Origin: Duganella sp. CF517
GTDB taxonomy: Bacteria; Pseudomonadota; Gammaproteobacteria; Burkholderiales; Burkholderiaceae_D
Reading direction: 5' to 3'
DNA length: 64,000 nucleotides
Assembly: GCF_900110275.1 (NCBI RefSeq)
Contig: NZ_FODC01000002.1
Span: 682,001-746,000, forward strand
The position numbers were made by a program, and so were the translations under genes. Positions 17,813 through 25,552 of the stretch are shown here, one piece after another (positions within the stretch are counted from its first letter, which is position 1; the number at the start of each line of letters is the position of its first letter). The notes beneath the pieces are model-generated. The model worked only from the letters and a program-made list of their open reading frames with translations. It made no database searches and was not told the origin of the DNA.

Positions 17813-19075
17813 TCAATCCTTCACCAGCGTGAACTGCATCACGTCGGTATTCCCGGCGCGGAAGGCGGCCTCGCAGTAGGCCAGGTAGAACTCCCATGTC
17901 AGCATGAAGCGCTGGTCGAAGCGCTGCGCTTCCACCTCCGCGCGCCGGGCCAGGAAACTGGCGCGCCACTGCCGCAGCGTGTCGGCATAGTCGATGCCGA
18001 AGCAGAATTCGTCCACCACCCGCAGGCCGTGCAGGCCGGCCTGGCGCCGGAACTCCGACGGCGACGGCAGCATCCCGCCGGGGAAAATGTACTGCTGAAT
18101 GAAGTCGGTGCCTTTGCGATAGCGCTCGAACAAACCGTCGTCGATGGTGATGGTCTGGATGCAGGCGCGCCCGCCGCGCTTCAGATTGCGCGCCACGCAG
18201 GCGAAGTAGCTGGGCCAATAGCTCTCGCCGACCGCCTCGAACATCTCGATCGAGGCGACGGCGTCGAACTGGCCGTCGCAGTCGCGGTAGTCGCACAGGC
18301 GCAGATCGGCCGACGCGGCCAGTCCGGCTTCGGCCAGCCGCTGCGTCGCATAAGCCAACTGCTCGGTCGACAAGGTCAGGCCGGTGACGTGGGCCCGCGC
18401 CTCGCGCGCGGCCGTTTCGGCGAAACCGCCCCAGCCGCAACCGATTTCCAGCACCCGCGCGCCCTGCCCCAGGTTCAAGGCGCCGACGATGCGGCGGTAC
18501 TTGGCCAACTGCGCGGTGGCCAGGTCGCCGCCGTCGCCGTCGCGGAAGATCGCGCTCGAATAAGTCATCGTCGGGTCCAGCCACAACTGATAGAAGGCGT
18601 TGCCGATATCGTAGTGGGCGTGGATGTTCTTGCGGCTGCCGGCGCGCGAATTGCGGTTCATCAGATGCTTGATCCGGTACAGCAGGCTGCCCCACCAGCT
18701 GCCATACACCAGTTGCTCGAACTCGTCGCGGTTGCGTATCAACAGTTCGATCAAGCCGCTCAGGTTATCGGTCTTCCAGTCGCCGGCGATGAACGCCTCG
18801 GCGAAGCCGATATCGCCGGAGCGCATGGCCGCGCCGCACAGATTCCAGTTTTTCAGCTCCAGCGCGATCGGAAAGGAGCCGTCGCCGAACACCTCGAAGC
18901 CGCCGTCCGGCCGCTGCAGCAGCAGCGCGCCATGCTTCAGGCGCCGCAGCAGCTTGAGGATCACGCGGGCGGCGGCCGGCGTGTTGCCGCCATGCGCGGG
19001 CGCGTGGCAGGACAACGGCGCCGGCGATGGCAACGACAAGGGGGCGGCCGCGGTGGCGAGGGATTCTGTGCTCAT
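17813..19075 (-). CDS. Cyclopropane-fatty-acyl-phospholipid synthase-like methyltransferase
   Basis: SAM-dependent methyltransferase acting on unsaturated acyl chains of phospholipids. The 420-residue protein has an N-terminal lipid-binding domain and a C-terminal Rossmann domain with LEIGCGWGGFAE (SAM motif), AHYDIGNAFYQLWLDPTMTYSSA and GLTLSTEQ, all typical of Cfa. The neighbours (FAD oxidoreductase, DUF1365) are those of clusters linked to photo-oxidative stress and, in Rhodobacter, to furan fatty acids (UfaM-like), so the product may be a methylated or furan-containing chain rather than a simple cyclopropane. The start at 19075 overlaps the DUF1365 stop (ATGA). Confidence 0.93.
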   Translation of the reverse strand: MSTESLATAAAPLSLPSPAPLSCHAPAHGGNTPAAARVILKLLRRLKHGALLLQRPDGGFEVFGDGSFPIALELKNWNLCGAAMRSGDIGFAEAFIAGDWKTDNLSGLIELLIRNRDEFEQLVYGSWWGSLLYRIKHLMNRNSRAGSRKNIHAHYDIGNAFYQLWLDPTMTYSSAIFRDGDGGDLATAQLAKYRRIVGALNLGQGARVLEIGCGWGGFAETAAREARAHVTGLTLSTEQLAYATQRLAEAGLAASADLRLCDYRDCDGQFDAVASIEMFEAVGESYWPSYFACVARNLKRGGRACIQTITIDDGLFERYRKGTDFIQQYIFPGGMLPSPSEFRRQAGLHGLRVVDEFCFGIDYADTLRQWRASFLARRAEVEAQRFDQRFMLTWEFYLAYCEAAFRAGNTDVMQFTLVKD

Positions 19076-19881
19076 CGTGATACTTTCTGTTGAGGCGGTA
19101 GTGGTTTTGAAAAGAATGGCACGCGCTTGAGCCAAAGCCTGGCGGCCTGCCAATGGATGCGGACGATCACGCCGATGGTCATCAGCGGATACGTGAAGAA
19201 GGCGCGCACGGTATTGCGGTTGTCCAGCGGTCCGGCGCGGCCGGACAGACTGGTTTCGATCAACGGTCCGGCGTGGTCGTCGTGATCGATGCGCGCCAGC
19301 GTGTATTCCTGCCCGGCGTGCGGCCCTGCGGCGCGCAGGCCCCGGAAAAAGCGGAAGCGGTAGCCGCCCCGCACATCGCAAAACGGCGAGACGTGAAAGA
19401 TCTTGCGCGCCGCCAGTTCCTCGCCGGCGCCGATGGCGCCGCCGTTCTCCAGCAGGTAGCAATGCCGCTCGCCGAAGGTGTTGTGCACGTCGGCGACGAT
19501 GGCGCGCAAGGTGCCGTCGGCGCGATGGCAGAACCAGAACGAGACGGGATTGAACACGTAGCCCAGTACGCGCGGCATGGTTTGCAGCCAGACCTCGCCA
19601 TCGGCGTCGCGCACGCCCTCCGCCGCCAGCAGGCCATCGACCCACTGCAGCAAGGGCTGGCGGCCGTCGCCATGGTCGGCGTCGTGGAACGACAGCAGAT
19701 TAAAGCGGTTGCGCGCGAACAGGCGGCAGCCGAAATCCTGCCGTCCCAAGGTCCGCAGCGGCAGGCGGATGAAGTACATCCCGTAGTGAAAACCGTGGCG
19801 CACCGGCCGCAGGCGCCGATGCCGCACCTGGCCGAAGCACAGCTGCGGCGCGGCCGAAGGCGCTGAAAGCTCAGGCGGCAT
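19072..19881 (-). CDS. DUF1365 family protein
   Basis: 269 residues. DUF1365 marks include HRRLRPVRHGFHYGMYFIRLPL at the N terminus, the NPVSFWFCHRADG motif, VHNTFGERHCY and FHVSPFCDVRGGYRFRF. The family nearly always accompanies a FAD oxidoreductase and a Cfa-like methyltransferase; its biochemical role is not established. I chose the ATG at 19881, which overlaps the end of the FAD gene by 11 bases, because the family domain begins about 15 residues later; a longer open frame to 19947 lies wholly inside the FAD gene. Confidence 0.9.
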   Translation of the reverse strand: MPPELSAPSAAPQLCFGQVRHRRLRPVRHGFHYGMYFIRLPLRTLGRQDFGCRLFARNRFNLLSFHDADHGDGRQPLLQWVDGLLAAEGVRDADGEVWLQTMPRVLGYVFNPVSFWFCHRADGTLRAIVADVHNTFGERHCYLLENGGAIGAGEELAARKIFHVSPFCDVRGGYRFRFFRGLRAAGPHAGQEYTLARIDHDDHAGPLIETSLSGRAGPLDNRNTVRAFFTYPLMTIGVIVRIHWQAARLWLKRVPFFSKPLPPQQKVSR

Positions 19882-21148
19882 GGGCGACCTGCGCGCGCGC
19901 GGCGATGGCCGACGCCACGGCCAGCCCCGATTTGAGGCCGTCTTCATGAAAGCCGTAACCGGTCCAGGCGCCGGCGAACCACACGCGGTTGCGGCCCTGT
20001 ATGCGCGGCAGCCGCCGTTGCGCGTCGACCGCCGCCGCGTCGAACACCGGATGGGCGTAGTCGAATTCGCGCAGCACCTTGCGCGGGTCGGGCGGCGCCA
20101 GGGGATTGAGCGAGACGATCACCGGCTGCTCGAACGGCAGCGGCTGCAGTTTGTTCAACAGGTAGTGCACGCAGACCCGCGCCGACGCCCCATCCCCGCC
20201 GCTGCCCTGGTAATTCCACGCCGACCAGGCCTTGCGATTCTCCGGCAGGCAGCTGGTGTCGGTGTGCAGCACGGCGCGGTTGGCCTGGTAGGCCACCGCC
20301 GACAGTACGCCGCGCTCCTCCTCGCTGGCGTCGGTCAGCAGCGCCAGCGACTGGTCGCTATGGGTGGCCAGCACCACTTCATCGAACAGCGCGTTGCCCT
20401 GCGCCGAACGCAGCGCCACGCCGTGCGCGGTGCGCGCGATCGCCGTCACCGGCGTATTCGAATGCCGCTCGGGGATGCCGGCCAGCAGGCGCTCGACATA
20501 CCGGCGCGAGCCGCCGCGCACCGTGCGCCATTGCGGCCGGTCGTTCACCTGCAACAGGCCGTGGTTGTGGCAGAACTGGACGAAGCTGGCCAGCGGGAAG
20601 GCCAGCATCCGCTCCGACGGGCACGACCAGATGCAGGCCGCCATGGGCAACAGGTACCAATGGCGAAACTGTGCGCTGTAACCGTGCGCATCAAGGTATG
20701 ATCCAAGCGACACCTGCGGCATCGACTGTGGCGCCAGGGCCAGCGCCGTCGCGGCCCGGTTGAAGCGCAGGATATCGCGCAGCATGCGCAGGAAAGCGGG
20801 TCGCAACAAATTGCTTCGCTGACAGAATACCTGGTCCAGATTGCCGCCCGCCCATTCCAGCAGCCGACCGCCGATCGGCAATTTGATCGAAAAACCCATG
20901 TCGCTGGCCGCCGTGTCCACCTTCAGCTCGGCGAACAGCGCGGTCAGATGCGGGTAGGTGTGATTATTGAAAACAAGGAAGCCAGTGTCGACCCCGTGGG
21001 TTCGACCTTCGAAAGTCACATCCACGGTATTACTATGGCCGCCGAAATAGCCCCCGCCCTCGTACAGCACGACCTCATGACCAGCTTGGACCAAGCGATA
21101 CGCACAGGAGAGCCCGGAAATTCCGCTGCCAACAACAGCTATTTTCAT
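19871..21148 (-). CDS. FAD-dependent NAD(P)/FAD oxidoreductase (amine-oxidase fold), first gene of the lipid operon
   Basis: 425-residue flavoprotein starting with the dinucleotide-binding GSGISGLSCAYRL followed by the acidic end of strand 2 (VVLYEGGGYFGGH). The body includes GVDTGFLVFNNHTYPHL and the C-terminal FAD motif WFAGAWTGYGFHEDGLKSG. It belongs to the family paired with DUF1365 and Cfa-like enzymes; in related systems the flavoprotein oxidises the modified acyl chain. First gene of the eight-gene leftward operon, expressed from a promoter about 50 bases upstream and divergent from a MerR/B12 regulator. Confidence 0.92.
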   Translation of the reverse strand: MKIAVVGSGISGLSCAYRLVQAGHEVVLYEGGGYFGGHSNTVDVTFEGRTHGVDTGFLVFNNHTYPHLTALFAELKVDTAASDMGFSIKLPIGGRLLEWAGGNLDQVFCQRSNLLRPAFLRMLRDILRFNRAATALALAPQSMPQVSLGSYLDAHGYSAQFRHWYLLPMAACIWSCPSERMLAFPLASFVQFCHNHGLLQVNDRPQWRTVRGGSRRYVERLLAGIPERHSNTPVTAIARTAHGVALRSAQGNALFDEVVLATHSDQSLALLTDASEEERGVLSAVAYQANRAVLHTDTSCLPENRKAWSAWNYQGSGGDGASARVCVHYLLNKLQPLPFEQPVIVSLNPLAPPDPRKVLREFDYAHPVFDAAAVDAQRRLPRIQGRNRVWFAGAWTGYGFHEDGLKSGLAVASAIAARAQVAHAA

Positions 21149-21162
21149 TATTTTCCACCGTT

Positions 21163-21239
21163 ACAAAATATTTTGTCCAGGACAACTCATGGGCAAAGGC
21201 GATAATCTGTTAATTAGTTCTCAATGTCAACAGCATGTC
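21163..21239 (-). promoter_or_regulatory. Promoter and candidate operators of the lipid-modification operon
   Basis: Minus-strand -35 TTGACA (21230-21225), 17-base spacer, -10 GATTAT (21207-21202). Two GACAT units lie 11 bases apart (21239-21235 and 21228-21224); the second overlaps the -35 box. An 11-bp direct-repeat operator overlapping the -35 is the layout known for CarH. Downstream of the start are two perfect palindromes that share four bases: ACAAAATATTTTGT (21163-21176) and TTGTCCAGGACAA (21173-21185). A further GGACAA half-site is at 21242-21247. Confidence 0.6.
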
Positions 21240-21422
21240 GTGGACAAGCTCTTTAGTACTGCTTATACGCATCCCACTGAGCTTTGGATGTGGAAACTTT
21301 TGCGTGCAAAACGAAGGTAAAATGCAGGTCGCGCCGGATCAGAACCGCTTCCAGCGCCGTGCACCCCGACCCTGTGCCAACACTCGCGGCCGTCGACCAA
21401 CGGCAACCGCTTAAGATTCCCA

Positions 21423-22367
21423 ATGACAACTACTGTTTCTTCACAACCAGTTCCGAGCACGATCAGCGACGTCGAGCGAGACACCGGCGTTGCCAAGGAA
21501 ACCCTGCGGGTATGGGAGCGCCGCTACGACTTCCCGCAACCGCTGCGCGACCCCAACGGCGAGCGCGTCTACCCGATCGAGCAGGTGCAGAAGCTGCGTC
21601 TGGTCAAGCGCTTGATCGACCTCGGCTTCCGTCCCGGCAAGGTGATCCAGTTCAGCGCGGAGGAATTGCAGACCTTGACCGGACAGGCCACCGGCGCCAA
21701 CGGCCCGTCGCTGCCGCCGCCCGAGCTGCAGCGCTATCTCGACTTGTGCAAAACCCATCAAATGGAGGCGCTGCGCCGCCAGTTGTCGCAAGCCTTGCTG
21801 ATGATGGGTTTGAAGAGTTTCGTCATCGACCTGGTGGCGCCGCTGACCTCCCTGGTCGGCGACGCCTGGGCCAGCGGCCAGTTGGCCACGTTCGAGGAAC
21901 ACCTGTACACGGAGTCGCTGACGGTGGTGATGCGCAGCGCCATCTTCGCCATGCCGCAGGCGGCCGCCAGCAACCTAGGCGCGCCGCGCGTCATGCTGAC
22001 CACCCTGCCGCAGGAACGCCACGGGCTGGGACTGCTGATGGCCGAAGCCATGTGCGTGGCCGAAGGGGCGCATTGCATCTCGCTGGGCGTGCAGACGCCG
22101 CTGCTCGACATCGTCGAGGCGGCGCGGGTGCAGCGGGTCGACATCATCGCGCTGTCGTTCTCGGTGGCGATGAATCCGCGCCAAGCGCTCGACGGCCTGG
22201 CCGAGCTGCATACGCGCCTCAACGGCAGCGTCGAATTGTGGGCCGGCGGCGGCAACGCCGCGCTCAAACGGCGCCGTCCATCCTATGTGCGGGTGTTCGC
22301 GCTGTCCGACATCAGCGCCGCCATCGCCGAATGGCGCATGCGCAACGCCAACGTCGCGACCGGCTGA
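21423..22367 (+). CDS. MerR-family regulator with B12-binding domain (CarH/LitR photoreceptor type)
   Basis: 314-residue transcription factor. Residues 12-80 form a MerR winged helix (VAKETLRVWERRYDFPQPLRDPNGERVY). Residues about 100-185 form the helical B12-cap domain with the CarH signature W-x9-E-H (Trp149, Glu159, His160), and the Rossmann part has E-x-H-x-x-G (Glu198, His200), the lower cobalt ligand motif. In CarH adenosylcobalamin gives a DNA-bound tetramer that light breaks up. The residue after the Trp, His132 in CarH and the light-state upper ligand, is Ala150 here. It is divergent from the lipid operon, its likely target. Confidence 0.88.
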   Translation: MTTTVSSQPVPSTISDVERDTGVAKETLRVWERRYDFPQPLRDPNGERVYPIEQVQKLRLVKRLIDLGFRPGKVIQFSAEELQTLTGQATGANGPSLPPPELQRYLDLCKTHQMEALRRQLSQALLMMGLKSFVIDLVAPLTSLVGDAWASGQLATFEEHLYTESLTVVMRSAIFAMPQAAASNLGAPRVMLTTLPQERHGLGLLMAEAMCVAEGAHCISLGVQTPLLDIVEAARVQRVDIIALSFSVAMNPRQALDGLAELHTRLNGSVELWAGGGNAALKRRRPSYVRVFALSDISAAIAEWRMRNANVATG

Positions 22368-22486
22368 AAAAGTTGTCATTCCGGTAGCGGCCCGCGGGCG
22401 CCCGGCCGCGCTCTGGTAAAATAGCCGCATTTCCCCGTGTCCGGCGCTGCCGGGCATCAGCTTGAAGCGCCCCCAACCACATATCC

Positions 22487-23608
22487 ATGTTTAGTTTCTT
22501 CAAGAAAAAACCTGTCGCCCCCGAGGCGCCAGAGGTCCAGATCCCCGCGCCGGCGCCGGTGCGCCAGCCGATTTCCAGCCCGATTGCCAGCCCGATTGCC
22601 AGCCCGGTTTCCAGCTCTGTTTCCAGCCCGGTTTCCAACTCTGTTTCCAGCCCCGCCGCCAGCGACAGCTACGTCCAGCAAGCGCTGATGCCGATCGAGG
22701 AGCCGGCGCAGAAACAGTCGTGGATGACGCGGCTGAAGGCCGGCCTGTCCAAAACCTCCAATAACCTGTCGCTGCTGTTTGTCGGCGCCAAGATCGACGA
22801 CGACCTCTACGACGAGCTCGAGGGGGCGCTGTTGATGTCCGACGCCGGCGTCGACGCCACCGAATACCTGCTCGACGCCCTCAAGCAAAAGGTCAAGGAC
22901 GACAAGCTGCTCGACGCCGCCGCCGTCAAGACCGCGCTCAAGCAGCTGATGGTCGAACTGCTGACCCCGCTCCAGCGTCCGTTCGAGCTGGGCCGCCATC
23001 AGCCGATGGTGATGATGATCGCCGGCGTCAACGGCGCCGGCAAGACCACCACCATCGGCAAGCTGGCCAAGCACATGCAATCGAACGGCCAATCGGTGCT
23101 GCTGGCCGCCGGCGACACCTTCCGCGCCGCCGCCCGCGAGCAATTGATGGTCTGGGGCCAGCGCAACAACATCACCGTCATCTCGCAAGCGTCGGGCGAC
23201 CCGGCCGCCGTCTCGTTCGACGCCGTGCAGTCCGGCAAGGCGCGCGGCCTCGACGTGGTCATGATCGACACCGCCGGCCGCCTGCCGACCCAGCTGCACC
23301 TGATGGAAGAGTTGAAGAAGGTGCAGCGCGTCATCGGCAAGGGCATGGACGGCGCACCGCACGAAACGCTGCTGGTTATCGACGGCAATACCGGGCAAAA
23401 TGCGTTGGCGCAAGTGAAAGCGTTCGACGACGCCCTCAAGCTGACCGGCCTGGTGATCACCAAACTGGACGGCACCGCCAAGGGCGGCGTGCTGGCGGCG
23501 ATCGCCCGCGTGCGTCCGGTGCCGGTGTATTTCATCGGCATCGGCGAAAAAATCGAAGACTTGCAGCCGTTCGTGGCCACCGAGTTCGTCGATGCTTTGC
23601 TGCCGTAG
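22487..23608 (+). CDS. ftsY: FtsY, signal recognition particle receptor
   Basis: SRP-type GTPase that receives ribosome-SRP complexes at the inner membrane. The 373-residue protein has a short Pro/Ser-rich N-terminal A region (about 1-70), the N domain, and the G domain with GVNGAGKTTTIGKLA, the DTFRAAA motif, DTAGRLPTQ and TKLDGTAKGG. The A region is unusual: seven near-identical four-residue repeats (PISS, PIAS, PVSS, SVSS type) encoded by a 12-bp tandem repeat, where E. coli has a long acidic region. It precedes ftsE by 33 bases. Confidence 0.97.
   Translation: MFSFFKKKPVAPEAPEVQIPAPAPVRQPISSPIASPIASPVSSSVSSPVSNSVSSPAASDSYVQQALMPIEEPAQKQSWMTRLKAGLSKTSNNLSLLFVGAKIDDDLYDELEGALLMSDAGVDATEYLLDALKQKVKDDKLLDAAAVKTALKQLMVELLTPLQRPFELGRHQPMVMMIAGVNGAGKTTTIGKLAKHMQSNGQSVLLAAGDTFRAAAREQLMVWGQRNNITVISQASGDPAAVSFDAVQSGKARGLDVVMIDTAGRLPTQLHLMEELKKVQRVIGKGMDGAPHETLLVIDGNTGQNALAQVKAFDDALKLTGLVITKLDGTAKGGVLAAIARVRPVPVYFIGIGEKIEDLQPFVATEFVDALLP
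22570..22653 (+). repeat. Seven-unit 12-bp tandem repeat inside ftsY
   Basis: In-frame units at 22570, 22582, 22594, 22606, 22618, 22630 and 22642. The first three follow GATTKCCAGCCC; the last four alternate GGTTTCC- and TGTTTCC-initial units. Copies 2 and 3 are identical. The array encodes the Pro/Ser repeats of the FtsY N-terminal region and is a likely site of length variation by slipped-strand replication. Confidence 0.9.
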
Positions 23609-23641
23609 TTTTCCCCAAATTGCTCGGATAACCCCCATTAC

Positions 23642-24298
23642 ATGATTGAATTCCGGAACGTCTCGAAACAATACTCCCCCGACGCGATGGCGCTGCGCGA
23701 CATCTCGCTCACGGTAGAAAAAGGCGAACTGGTGTTTCTTGCCGGCCCCTCGGGCGCCGGCAAATCCACGCTGTTGAAGATGATCGCCGCCATCGAGCGG
23801 CCCACGGCCGGCCACGTCATCGTCAACGGCCAGGACATCGCGCGCATCAAGCCGGCCGCCGTGCCGTTTCTGCGCCGCAATCTCGGTCTGATCTTCCAGC
23901 AACAACGCCTGCTCAACGACCGCACCATCCTGGCCAACGTCATGTTGCCGCTGCTGGTGACGGGCGCCTCGCACCACCAGGCCGAGCAACGCGCCCGCGC
24001 CGCGCTCGACAAGGTCGGCCTGGCCGACCGCGCCAGCTCGCATCCGCTGGCCCTGTCCGGCGGCGAGCAGCAGCGCGTGTCGATCGCGCGCGCCATCGTC
24101 AACCGGCCGCAGGTCATCCTGGCCGACGAGCCGACGGCCAACCTCGACCGGGCCAGCGCCAACAAGGTGCTCGACGCGCTCAAGGCCTTCCATTCGGTCG
24201 GCGTCACCTGCCTGATTTCCAGCCATGACGAGCAGATGCTCGACGCGGCCGCGCGCGTCATCCACCTTAACCAGGGTCAACTGGAGGTGGCGGCATGA
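23642..24298 (+). CDS. ftsE: FtsE, ATPase of the FtsEX division complex
   Basis: ABC-type ATPase that with FtsX couples ATP hydrolysis to activation of septal peptidoglycan hydrolases. The 218-residue protein shows Walker A GPSGAGKST near residue 36, the Q-loop LIFQQQRLLNDRT, the ABC signature LSGGEQQR and Walker B VILADEPTANLD. The start is the ATG at 23642, and the stop overlaps the ftsX start as ATGA. The ftsY-ftsE-ftsX-rpoH order is conserved in many proteobacteria. Confidence 0.97.
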   Translation: MIEFRNVSKQYSPDAMALRDISLTVEKGELVFLAGPSGAGKSTLLKMIAAIERPTAGHVIVNGQDIARIKPAAVPFLRRNLGLIFQQQRLLNDRTILANVMLPLLVTGASHHQAEQRARAALDKVGLADRASSHPLALSGGEQQRVSIARAIVNRPQVILADEPTANLDRASANKVLDALKAFHSVGVTCLISSHDEQMLDAAARVIHLNQGQLEVAA

Positions 24299-25215
24299 CA
24301 TACTGGTTCCGCCAACACCGTTACGCGCTGTCCGCCGCGCTGGTGCATTTGCGCCGCTCGCCGGGTAGTTTCCTGTTCAACATCATCGTGGTGGCGATCG
24401 CGCTGGCGCTGCCGTTCACCGGCGTGACCCTGCTCGACAACGTGCGCCCCATGTCCGAGCAACTGTCGGTCGATCCGGAAATCAGCGTCTTCGTCAAACA
24501 GCAGACGCCGCGCGAGCAGGCCGAGGCGCTGGCCGTGCAGCTGCGCCAGACGCTGCCGGACAAACAGGCCAAAATCATCTTCACCCCGCGCGAGAAAGCG
24601 CTGGAGAGCATGCGCGAGAAAAGCGGCCTGGCCGACGTGCTGACCACCTTGGGCGAAAACCCGTTGCCGGACAGCTATGTGCTGAAGCTGGACGCCTTCC
24701 GCCTGGCCCAGTCCGGCGGCGACGTCGACCAGTTGGCCGAGCAGATCCGCGCCCTGCCCGGCGTCGACACGGTGCAGGTCGACTCGGCCTGGGTCAAGCG
24801 CCTGGCGGCACTGCTGAATATCCTGCATCTGGGACTGCTGTTGCTGGCGGTAACCCTCGGCACCGTGGTGGTGGCCGTCATCTTCAACACCATCCGCCTG
24901 CAGGTGATGACGCAGCGCGAGGAAATCCTGGTGTCCAAGCTGATCGGCGCGACCGACAGCTTCATCCACCGCCCCTTCTATTACACCGGCGCGCTGCTGG
25001 GCCTGTGCGCCGGCGGGCTGGCGCTGGGCGCGGTGACGCTGGCGTTGCGCCCGTTGAACGTCGCGATCGCCGAGTTCGCAAGATTGTACGCGTCCGAATT
25101 CCAGCTGGTGCCGTTGCAACCGCCGATGATGGCGTTCTTGCTGGCCCTCTCGGCCGGCCTCGGCCTGATCGCCGCGCTGCTGTCGGTGCAACGCCACCTG
25201 TCCCGCCTGAATTAA
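24295..25215 (+). CDS. ftsX: FtsX, membrane subunit of the FtsEX division complex
   Basis: Inner-membrane partner of FtsE. The 306-residue protein has an N-terminal cytoplasmic part, a first membrane segment near residues 25-45, a periplasmic domain (about 50-170, including EISVFVKQQTP) that contacts hydrolase activators, and three further membrane segments (LLNILHLGLLLLAVTLGTVVVAVIFNTIRLQVMTQREE, FYYTGALLGLCAGGLALG and MAFLLALSAGLGLIAALLS parts). Translationally coupled to ftsE. It ends 330 bases before rpoH, which has its own regulated promoter. Confidence 0.96.
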   Translation: MTYWFRQHRYALSAALVHLRRSPGSFLFNIIVVAIALALPFTGVTLLDNVRPMSEQLSVDPEISVFVKQQTPREQAEALAVQLRQTLPDKQAKIIFTPREKALESMREKSGLADVLTTLGENPLPDSYVLKLDAFRLAQSGGDVDQLAEQIRALPGVDTVQVDSAWVKRLAALLNILHLGLLLLAVTLGTVVVAVIFNTIRLQVMTQREEILVSKLIGATDSFIHRPFYYTGALLGLCAGGLALGAVTLALRPLNVAIAEFARLYASEFQLVPLQPPMMAFLLALSAGLGLIAALLSVQRHLSRLN

Positions 25216-25372
25216 TCGCCCCGTTGATTCTGTCCGCCTTTCCGTGCGCCCGCGCACGGAAAGCCCCGCCGCACCCGCCTACCATCTACACATCCCCCCC
25301 GTTCTGCATTAAGTCAGGCCTAAGCTCCATGGCGCATGCTGTGTTTATCAAAAGCCATTGTTCAAACCAACC

Positions 25373-25392
25373 CGATAGTATTTTTACTATCG
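25373..25392. promoter_or_regulatory. Perfect hairpin or operator upstream of the rpoH promoter
   Basis: CGATAGTA (25373-25380), TTTT loop, TACTATCG (25385-25392): an 8-bp perfect inverted repeat 21 bases upstream of the CIRCE element. It is not followed by a T run on either strand, so a protein-binding site is more likely than a terminator. Function unknown. Confidence 0.5.
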
Positions 25393-25412
25393 TGGCGATA
25401 AAAATAAGGTGA

Positions 25413-25442
25413 TTGGCACTCAACCGAGGAGAGTGCTAATAT
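25413..25442 (+). promoter_or_regulatory. CIRCE element (HrcA operator) overlapping the rpoH promoter
   Basis: TTGGCACTC (25413-25421), nine-base spacer, GAGTGCTAA (25431-25439). This is the 9-9-9 CIRCE inverted repeat with one deviation from the consensus TTAGCACTC. A sigma-70 promoter is embedded: -35 TTGGCA (25413-25418), 18 bases, -10 TAATAT (25437-25442). HrcA bound here would block transcription of rpoH. The leader from this promoter to the rpoH start is about 100 bases. Confidence 0.88.
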
Positions 25443-25552
25443 ATGAAAACTGCAGAGTTCATAACACTCTGCGGAAATGGTAATTAGGCAATATTTCCGT
25501 CTTATGGCCCCGGCCCATCGAGACTAGGCAATCTTCGAGCGAAGGAATGAAA

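Noticed and set aside
22457..24301. 614-codon minus-strand frame with a GNRAGNR-type repeat
   Set aside because: The repeat is the complement of the FtsY minisatellite and the rest is antisense to ftsY and ftsE. No ribosome site.
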